Below, piece after piece: positions 57,597 to 64,000 of a stretch of 64,000 bases of DNA; within the stretch, counting starts at the first letter, position 1; each line of letters opens with the position of its first letter. The stretch is from Laburnicola sp. R22_1 (Eukaryota > Ascomycota > Dothideomycetes > Pleosporales > Didymosphaeriaceae), in the NCBI GenBank assembly GCA_014281115.1, contig JACONQ010000007.1, positions 2,232,001-2,296,000 on the forward strand, in the 5' to 3' direction. The position numbers were made by a program, and so were the translations under genes. The notes beneath the pieces are model-generated. The model was not told the DNA's origin. It made no database searches and saw only the letters and a program-made list of their open reading frames with translations.

Positions 57597-58225
57597 ATGC
57601 CACCGTACTGAACGAAATTCAGAAGTTTTGCCACCACTGTCAATCGCACGAACAAGCCCCGCGTCGCTTCAAGTTCACTATTAAGGATGACACCCACTTT
57701 AACTATGAGATCATCATTGATGTCGTACGCATTGGAACTAGAGACGCACTGCATGTTGTGGATGCAGACACATTATTTCAAGCTGCAATCTTCTTGAAAT
57801 CAATGTCCGCACGAGATGCGTGGGAAGCCCTCTGTAGATGCTGGATCAATGTCTACCAAGGTCCACCTGACTACATCGTACATGACCCAGGTACGAACTT
57901 CGCATCAGATGAGTTCAGGAACCGCGCGAAGATTATTGGCGCAACCTGCAGGCAGATGCCCGTAGAAGCACATTGGGCAATAGGGAAGGTTGAGCGTTCG
58001 CACGCACCCCTCCGCAGAGCCTTCGACATTCTTAAGGCTGAACTGGGAGATCGTACGGATGAGGAGGACATCCTCCAGATGGCTGTCAAAGCTATCAATG
58101 ACACTGCAGGCCCAGATGGCCTCGTACCCACACTGCTAGTCTTTGGCGCATATCCCAGGATTAACATAGATTCTCCCCATCGCCCGACATTATCGCACGT
58201 ACAAATGCCGTACGAAAGGCGATGA
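57566..58225 (+). CDS. Copia integrase segment (pol, -1 frame relative to gag-protease)
   Basis: Open in frame 2 relative to the window; the ATG at 57566 is probably not a true start. Reads AGHWQVD..KFCHHCQ, completing the HHCC zinc region begun in the upstream frame. The catalytic core has Asp in YEIIIDVVR, Asp in YIVHDPGTNF and Glu in AHWAIGKVERSHAPLRR, giving the D,D-E triad. The frame ends TGA at 58225 inside a helical segment that normally continues (R-AMKMLHKERD). An -1 shift at about 58217-58222 links to the RT frame. Integrase inserts the cDNA into host DNA. Confidence 0.88.
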   Translation: MLTNAGHWQVDATVLNEIQKFCHHCQSHEQAPRRFKFTIKDDTHFNYEIIIDVVRIGTRDALHVVDADTLFQAAIFLKSMSARDAWEALCRCWINVYQGPPDYIVHDPGTNFASDEFRNRAKIIGATCRQMPVEAHWAIGKVERSHAPLRRAFDILKAELGDRTDEEDILQMAVKAINDTAGPDGLVPTLLVFGAYPRINIDSPHRPTLSHVQMPYERR

Positions 58226-60222
58226 AGATGTTGCATAAGGAAAGGGACAAGACTAACATTAATCGTGCGCTGAACACCCGCAATGGTCCGTCAGCAGCGC
58301 ACGAAGTCCTTAAGCTCCCACTTGGATCTGAGGTCATGGTCTGGAGAGAGAAAGGTGGATGGACAGGCCCGTACAAGATCAAGGGCATTGAGGACAGAGA
58401 TGTGATCCTTGACCTAGGGAATGGTCCAGTGAAGTTTCGCTGTGCGCAAGTCAAGCCGTACTATCGCGAAGAAGATCACACTTTCCCACCATCGCACGAA
58501 GCAGATGATGCCGCCCCCGTGCAAAGAGATCCTCCGGAGAAGAGGAGGAGAGGCCGCCCAAGGAAGGATGCTGTATTCCTTTCCCAAAAGGAGACAAGCG
58601 ATTGGGAACTGTCTCTGAAGCTCCGTGCGGAAGGTACAATCACAACACCTGGAGCACCTTTTGAAGAGTCAGACCGCACGGAGATGAACGCTCTAATCGC
58701 CAATGGCACATTTGAGATTCTTCTCTTTGACCCATCCAAGCATAAGGGCAGAATCTTCAACCTCCGCCTCGTACGAGAAGTTAAGGGCAAGACTACTCAA
58801 CCGTACGAGAAATCCCGCCTTGTGTTTGCTGGCCACTCCGATGAGGAGAAGGACAAAATCCTTACCCAATCACCCACCATCCAAAGAATGAGCCAGCGCC
58901 TACTCCTCGCGTTAGGAGCAAGCCTTCGGGCAACGTACGGAATGCATTTCGAACTGCGAGACATCACCCAGGCCTACATTCAGTCCACTGACAAACTGAA
59001 CCGCACGCTCTATGCTAGACCACCCAAGGAACTGCGCACGAACTTTCCGCAAGACACAATCTTCCGCATCGTACGACCACTCTATGGTGCAGCTGAATCA
59101 GGTCTTTACTGGTTCAAGACCTACCACAACCACCATAAAGAGAAACTTGGCATGAAGACTTCGTCGTACGACCCATGTCTGCTCATCACTGATGAAGGAG
59201 AGCACACCTTTGGGATCACTGGCCTTCAGACAGATGATACTCTCAGCATTGTCAATGAGAACTTCGCACGAAGAGAAGAAGAAGAGCTAAAGAAAGCAGC
59301 CTTCCGTGCGAAGGACAAGACTGTCCTTGCTGAAGACCAACCCATTGAGTTCAATGGTGGAAGAATTCGGCTTGTGCATGACACTATGGTTCTTACACAG
59401 AAAGGGCAAGCAAAGGGCCTTCGCACGATTAACCCTGAAGACAAGGGTGCCGCTCAGAGGTATGTAGAGCAGCGTGCGAGAGGCGCCTACATCGCATCTG
59501 TGTGCCAACCAGAAGCCGCATTCGATTTGTCTGTTGCCGCTCAGACTACATCACCCTCGCACGAAGACATTAAGGCATTAAACGCACGAATCCAATGGCA
59601 GATCAACAACAGTGAGCGCGGTCTCACCTTCATACCATTGGATCTTCAACGCGCGAAGCTGTTCATCTTCACTGATGGCTCATTTGCCAACAACAAGGAC
59701 CTGAGCTCACAGCTGGGATTCCTGATCGCTCTAGGCAATGAGCATCGTACGGGTAATGGCGACAACTTCAAGATCCTGGCAAACATCGTACACTGGAATT
59801 CAACCAAGTGCAAGAGAGTAACAAGGAGCGTTCTTGCCAGTGAGCTGTACGGTATGGTAGGAGGGTTTGACAATGCTATTGCTATCAGCACAACCCTCCA
59901 GAAGATCGTACGCACGCTCAGTCTACCGCCAATTCCTGTGGTTGTCTGTACAGATTCGAAGTCTCTCTATGACTGCCTCGTACGACTAGGAACCACGAAT
60001 GAGAAGCGCCTTATGATTGACATCATGTCACTCCGCAAATCGTACGAGCACCGCGAGATCTCTGAGATCAGATGGATCAATGGGAAGGACAACCCTGCTG
60101 ATGCCTGTACGAAGAAGGCCCCAAACCAGGCTCTAGAGTCCTTAATCTCTAGCAACACCTTAACAATCACTGTTGAAGCATCAGTGGATCGCCTCGAGCC
60201 CGCCCGCGCGAGCTCTTCCTAG
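58222..60222 (+). CDS. Copia reverse transcriptase and RNase H (pol)
   Basis: 666 codons; the ATG at 58222 overlaps the preceding TGA (ATGA). Starts with the end of integrase (VLKLPLGSEVMVWREKGGWTGP) and a basic RRRGRPRKD patch. RT spans about residues 190-400 with ELRDITQAYIQS (first catalytic Asp), PLYGAAESGLYWF and GLQTDDTLS (about residue 337; TDD in place of the Copia YVDD). RNase H has FTDGSFA, LASELYG and CTDSKSLYDCL, providing Asp-Glu-Asp. Stop at 60222. All motifs are intact, so the part is plausibly functional if expressed with the upstream frames. Confidence 0.92.
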   Translation: MKMLHKERDKTNINRALNTRNGPSAAHEVLKLPLGSEVMVWREKGGWTGPYKIKGIEDRDVILDLGNGPVKFRCAQVKPYYREEDHTFPPSHEADDAAPVQRDPPEKRRRGRPRKDAVFLSQKETSDWELSLKLRAEGTITTPGAPFEESDRTEMNALIANGTFEILLFDPSKHKGRIFNLRLVREVKGKTTQPYEKSRLVFAGHSDEEKDKILTQSPTIQRMSQRLLLALGASLRATYGMHFELRDITQAYIQSTDKLNRTLYARPPKELRTNFPQDTIFRIVRPLYGAAESGLYWFKTYHNHHKEKLGMKTSSYDPCLLITDEGEHTFGITGLQTDDTLSIVNENFARREEEELKKAAFRAKDKTVLAEDQPIEFNGGRIRLVHDTMVLTQKGQAKGLRTINPEDKGAAQRYVEQRARGAYIASVCQPEAAFDLSVAAQTTSPSHEDIKALNARIQWQINNSERGLTFIPLDLQRAKLFIFTDGSFANNKDLSSQLGFLIALGNEHRTGNGDNFKILANIVHWNSTKCKRVTRSVLASELYGMVGGFDNAIAISTTLQKIVRTLSLPPIPVVVCTDSKSLYDCLVRLGTTNEKRLMIDIMSLRKSYEHREISEIRWINGKDNPADACTKKAPNQALESLISSNTLTITVEASVDRLEPARASSS

Positions 60223-60246
60223 CCTCCACACAGGACTATTTCCTTA

Positions 60247-61026
60247 TTGTTTATTTATTCTTTCGCGCGATACATTTATTTAATTCTTTCCGCACGCACA
60301 CATTACTTAAAAATGCGTTTTTTTCCTATCTATTTATTCGCACAGAAAGAGAAGAGACACAGCACACATTCATTTAGAGAAGAGTTTTTCATTTCAGTAC
60401 TTATGGACAATGTCCAGAAGTGTCTATCCTACCATCCAGCCCTATCCCGTGCGATGATCGCACCTAGCACCATGGCTCTGCCACACGCAAGAACCGCACG
60501 ATCCCGCCTGGAAGTTTGCCACCGTACGACACTCAGTAAAGGGCCCAGGGCCAGAGTTACCGCCACAGCGGTGAGCGCACGCAGTGCCCCTAAGGACACC
60601 GCGCGACTGGACAAGAAGCGCGCGAAAGTAGCCCTCGCGCCGAATGAGCTTAGCAACCCACAGACGCAGGTCCGTACCAGCCGCAAGAATGACATCGACA
60701 TCGTGCGAAGGCAGATGTGCGACACGCAACTCCTCAGCCTATTTTCCACAGTTAGCATCCGTACGAAAGCAAACAATGGAGGAACTTACATTGATGGAGA
60801 TGCCCTGGATGAACGTACGGTTCGCCTGGGAACCAGTTGGGAGGGTGATGCGCATTCTTCCGCCCGGAAGAGCCACTACAGTGGCATTGAAGCCAGGGAG
60901 GCCCAGCTGGTTGAGACCCGCCGGTACAAGCGCCATTGTCTACACCAAGTCAGCATCGTACGGAGACAAGACATCATACAACAAGGGACACAATTCAGCA
61001 CCGTACGAAACAGGGAATTAGCTTAA
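60247..61026 (+). CDS. Extra 3' ORF of the Copia element, function unknown
   Basis: An open frame of 259 codons between RNase H and the 3' LTR; a likelier start is the ATG at 60403 (MDNVQKCLSYHPALSR), which leaves 207 aa. The product is basic (Arg/Lys-rich) with no recognised domain. Overlapping open frames (60644-61021 plus, 60429-60776 minus) make the true frame uncertain. A pyrimidine tract with CAG (to 60397) just before that ATG could be a splice acceptor for a separate transcript. Copia elements usually end after RNase H, so this is either an added gene or long 3' noncoding DNA kept open by chance. It contains CGTACG sites like the rest. Confidence 0.4.
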   Translation: MFIYSFARYIYLILSARTHYLKMRFFPIYLFAQKEKRHSTHSFREEFFISVLMDNVQKCLSYHPALSRAMIAPSTMALPHARTARSRLEVCHRTTLSKGPRARVTATAVSARSAPKDTARLDKKRAKVALAPNELSNPQTQVRTSRKNDIDIVRRQMCDTQLLSLFSTVSIRTKANNGGTYIDGDALDERTVRLGTSWEGDAHSSARKSHYSGIEAREAQLVETRRYKRHCLHQVSIVRRQDIIQQGTQFSTVRNRELA

Positions 61027-61583
61027 CAAAAAGAGAAAAGAGCCAGGGAGAAGGGACACGTACGGAGAGATGTTCGAAGTGGAGGATAAGAGAGAGAAGG
61101 ACAGAGGGAGGAAAGCCCACCTTATATGCCTCTCCCTTCTGTCCAGAGCCTCAATTCCTACCCCTCATCGGCGTTTGTCTTCCCCTCATCCAACGTTGCA
61201 CGATTGCCCAACATCGCTGCCTGAACAGATAAGACAACTAGGTCCACCCATCGTACGAGGAACAAACTGAGCAAAAGAACTCCGTACGAACAACACATCG
61301 TCGCCGCAATCTTGTTGTTGACTGCGCAATCTTACCCTTGACCGCTATTGGCCAGACCGCTACTCCACCACTGATAAGCCTGATCGCGCCTCCGACAAAT
61401 GGCAGCAAAGTACGACAAATAGTTACTTGATAGAATCTTCCTGTTAACTAGAGCAAACTAGCCAGAGCAGGAGGCGTACGGACAGGGGAATAATGAATGG
61501 ACAGGGTGAATATTGGCAAGTAGATAGTTCGTGCGGAGGAAGGGAGAACCACTAACAGCAACCTCAAAACAAAAAGTTGCCAG
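61027..61583 (+). other. Copia 3' untranslated region with purine-rich tracts
   Basis: A purine-rich run occupies about 61029-61115. A shorter one, GGAGGAAGGGAGAA, lies at 61536-61549 about 35 bp before the 3' LTR. One of them may act as the polypurine tract, although none abuts the LTR as usual. Confidence 0.5.
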
Positions 61584-61871
61584 TGTCCGTACACCGTACG
61601 GGCAAGGGCACCTGAGGGTGTTGAGGTTTCAATATTGCCGCACGATGGCATCACGTGTGGATCACGTGATGCCCGTGCGCCGCGGCCCGTGCGCCGCAAG
61701 ATCTTCTCCTTTCCATCCGCACCCTCTCTAGAGACAAGCAATCAATACCAAGTCGTTCTGTTATGTTATTTCCTTTCCTCGTACGATCGCCCCGTACACC
61801 CTCCACGCTTGCCAGTATAGAGGATTAGAATTCGATGTCTATACAGCTAGCTGTAGAGTACCCATTCAACA
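61584..61871 (+). repeat. 3' LTR of the Copia element (288 bp)
   Basis: Identical to 54348-54635 by eye, except for T in place of G in ATCACGTG(T/G)GG. It should carry the polyadenylation signals. Confidence 0.95.
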
Positions 61872-62690
61872 GTTTTTATATAATAGCTTACATATATATC
61901 TAAATATATAATAATAATATTAGGTATTTAAGTGTTTAGTTAATATATTGTTAAAATATCTACTATTTAAACTACTAGAGAGATAAGATCTAAGGTATAT
62001 AATATATAAATACCTACGCTTAGGGCTATATAATTAATTAGAGGCTAAACTAAGCTTATTCTTCTTAATCTTCTTATTTTTAGAAGTTTTAGGCTTATTC
62101 TTAGACTTAGAGCTGCTTAAAGGAGCAGCCTTAAGGGGATTTTAATTAGTATTTTTTAATTATAGAGACTTCTTATATAAATAGGAAGAGTCCTTAATAG
62201 GCTTAGAATACTTAAATAATTAGAAATAATTACGTTTCTAGTTTTTTGTTTTTCTTTTATATATTCTTTTTTAGAAGATTAAGAGTAACTTTACTACGAG
62301 TTTTATTAAATAGGTAATTAGAGTAGTATATTATAAGTTAAGTAACCTAATTTTATATCTCTTTAGCCTCTTATATTTCTCTTAAATAAGCTTTATTTAA
62401 AACTTTATAGACGTATAGATTAGTGCGTTTTATACGTCCTAGCTAGTAGTTTATAATTATTAAAGTAAGAAATAAACAATAGGGATAATTAATCTACTTT
62501 TATAAAAAGCTTAACTGAAGGAACTAAATAAAAAGATAAAGAGCGAACGCGTAAAGTTTTATTATTAATAAAGAGCTATTATAAACTTATATAACTATAA
62601 ATTCTTAAATTGCATTATTATAACTAATTAGTTGCTTAGCTAGGTACTTGATTTATAAGCTACTTCGAGGTAAAATTATTTTAAGCCTTA
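61872..62690. other. RIP-degraded flank right of the Copia element
   Basis: TA-rich. The minus strand near 62050-62150 reads as a Ser/Lys-rich tail (SSSKSKNKPKTSKNKK) of a dead gene, probably transposon-derived, with stops. No family identified. Confidence 0.45.
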
Positions 62691-63273
62691 TTATATAAGT
62701 AGACAGTCAAATTTCTCTAGCACTCTCTCTCCTCCTATGACTAGTAAGCGGCGCTGCTTTACTCAGGTGCTAATCACCCTCGGCTCACCCACCGCTCAGG
62801 CTGCTCACCTACCCCTCAGGCTGCTCGCCCACCGCTCAGGCTGCTCAACCCCCTACCCAGTCAGGTTCCCCTGCGCTCCCCCTAATAACCAATCGTACTG
62901 ATTTATAAGTTAGACATACCCTCACGATTTCGTCAAGTCTAGACGAGTGAGATGCTTGGAGGCAGGTTTTGGGCTCTGGGGCGCGTTTTGGAAGGGGGGC
63001 CGGAATTGTCCCCCAAGGACTAGGGACAAAATAGGCCCCCTCGCCATGCGCCCCCCAGTGTCCCACGATGCCAGCGCCGTCTCTCCTTAGCAAGGTGGCT
63101 TGTGTTATGCCTTTGCACTATAAAGGCACGGTCGTGCTGCTAGGTCAAACCTACCTAACTACCTCAGCCATTACTGCAACACTGTCGTCTTCTTGGCAGC
63201 ATCACTATCAGTTTTGGAACTTCGTGCTATTTCTTATTCTATTTTTCACACCACAGCTTGTCCTACCGTCAAA
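62691..63273 (+). promoter_or_regulatory. Upstream region of the DUF3435 gene
   Basis: GC-balanced DNA starting abruptly after AT-rich sequence at about 62690. Contains the 20-bp repeats listed next. Short open frames here, including a minus one at 62845-63093, have no support. Confidence 0.45.
62786..62845. repeat. Three 20-bp direct repeats (CACCCACCGCTCAGGCTGCT)
   Basis: Units at 62786-62805, 62806-62825 and 62826-62845 with one to three changes each. A further GGCTCACC precedes them. They could be binding sites near the end of a mobile element. Confidence 0.85.
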
Positions 63274-64000
63274 ATGCCGCAGAAGATTTCGCCAGAGGCC
63301 TTCTTTGAGCGTGCCAGTAATAACGCGGCCATAGAGAAGAAGAAAGACGTTGTCAATAGAAAACAGGTTCTAAAAGAACTTCAACCAAAGACAAAGAAAA
63401 ACTACGCACGCGCGTTGGCGCTATAGGATCAGTAAGTTTACAATAGTATCTCTAAGCCCAGCACACCTCACTAATATGTACTTTTAACACCAGATATAAG
63501 AAGTTGAATCCAGGAGTAAGTCCAAATAATATTGAGACGTCCAAGGACTACGTTATGTCTATTGCGCTTAGAATTGAGGGTGGGTATAGTAATAAAAAGC
63601 CAGGCTTATGGACCGTAGTCCAGTACTACAAAGACTTCACCGCTGGTTGGAGGCGAGCTAGGATAGAGGAGGAACAGGAAAATAAGGAGAAGAATAAAGA
63701 GGGGGAGAAGAAGGAGCTAGTGAAGGTAATAAGCCTAAACGTAACACTGTCCACCTCAAATGTAAGTCTATTGCGGTCAGCCAGGCGTTTTATGGCATTA
63801 GTACTAATTGCATAGGATAGTTCATTAAGTACAAGCTGTACAATATCCTTAAGCTGCCCTTTAGAAAGAAACTGCGGCGATACAGCTCGCAAATTCATTT
63901 TCTTCACCTAGGAACACAGTGGTGGAAGAACAATTGGTTTGTGCTTCCAAAACCGCGGCGTAGAGTCGAGATATGGGCTCTCATTATGGCCTGTGTTTTC
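63274..64000 (+). CDS. DUF3435 protein (fungal tyrosine recombinase / Starship-captain-like), 5' part, one in-frame TAG
   Basis: Three exons inferred: 63274-63431, 63494-63761 and 63821 to beyond the window (about 202 residues seen). Introns of 62 nt (GTAAGT..CAG, ACTAATAT branch) and 59 nt (GTAAGT..TAG, ACTAATTG branch) restore one frame. Exon 1 has LQPKTKKNYARALAL, exon 2 NPGVSPNNIETSKDYVMSI and PGLWTVVQYYKDFTAGW plus a Lys/Glu-rich insert, exon 3 FIKYKLYNILKLPFRKK and PRRRVEIWALIMACVF. This order matches the N-terminal core of DUF3435 proteins as I know them. That family contains YR recombinases which mobilise Starships. The catalytic Arg/His/Tyr residues would lie outside the window. A TAG at 63424-63426 sits where the family has Trp (TGG), so the copy is probably a pseudogene through one G-to-A change. 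An upstream in-frame TTG (63193) is not favoured. Confidence 0.75.

Larger units (their letters stand above)
54348..61871 (+). mobile_element. Young Ty1/Copia-like LTR retrotransposon, un-RIPed
   Basis: 7,524 bp with 288-bp LTRs (TGTCCGTACACC to TTCAACA) that differ by one base (G at 54421 vs T at 61657). Gene order gag-protease-integrase-RT-RNase H is the Copia order. No RIP-type stops; GC-balanced between two AT-rich flanks. The flanks do not share a target duplication (CTAAT left, GTTTT right). Pol is broken into three frames. CGTACG-type motifs are spread through the entire element. Confidence 0.95.
54348..61871. repeat. Dispersed CGTACG/CGYRCG motif lattice
   Basis: About 44 exact CGTACG hexamers counted by eye (for example 54358, 54543, 55081, 55828, 56107, 56755, 57281, 58053, 58802, 59069, 59979, 60523, 61002, 61251, 61474, 61594). 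There are also roughly 25 CGCACG and about 15 CGTGCG. The sites occur in LTRs, leader, coding and 3' regions. In coding DNA they fall in all three frames, giving S-Y-E/P-Y-G, V-R or R-T dipeptides. Confidence 0.88.

Noticed and set aside
62845..63093. 82-aa minus-strand ORF upstream of the DUF3435 gene
   Set aside because: Overlaps the short repeats and the probable promoter; no recognisable domain.

Overview
The window looks like nuclear DNA of a filamentous ascomycete. Introns are short (54-135 nt) with GT..AG ends and CTAAT-type branch sites. GC-balanced gene islands sit inside very AT-rich DNA. That AT-rich DNA is full of TpA, keeps its CpG, and is crowded with TAG/TAA where Trp and Gln codons are expected. 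This is the classic trace of repeat-induced point mutation (RIP, CpA to TpA). I cannot name the species.

Layout. (1) 1-5.7 kb, gene island: a secreted glycoside hydrolase family 32 enzyme (minus strand) and, divergently, the four-exon U2 snRNP A' (LEA1) gene, then about 2.2 kb with no gene I can support. (2) 5.7-34.1 kb, RIP-degraded transposon graveyard: four pogo/Fot1-type DNA transposons with mapped inverted ends and TA target duplications (one nested in another), a Ty3/Gypsy pol remnant, an unknown repeat in two copies, one of them split by a probable non-LTR insertion, and three minisatellites. (3) 34.1-36.9 kb, small gene island: a helicase fragment and an intact alpha/beta-hydrolase gene. 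(4) 37-54.3 kb: two complete Ty3/Gypsy elements with LTRs and 5-bp target duplications, the first heavily and the second moderately RIPed. (5) 54.35-61.87 kb: a young, un-RIPed Ty1/Copia-like element whose 288-bp LTRs differ at one base. (6) 62.7 kb to the end: the 5' part of a DUF3435 (fungal tyrosine-recombinase, Starship-captain-like) gene, reconstructed as three exons and broken by one in-frame TAG.

The genes do not form a cluster. The window is mainly a record of successive mobile-element invasions and host RIP, with host genes surviving at the edges and in one island. The most unusual signal is inside the Copia element. The palindromic hexamer CGTACG occurs about 44 times in 7.5 kb by eye (about 2 expected), with many CGCACG/CGTGCG sister sites, in LTRs, leader and coding sequence and in all three reading frames, so it is a DNA-level pattern and not a protein repeat. 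The second point of interest is the DUF3435 gene at the right edge, which may mark the start of a large Starship-type element continuing outside the window.
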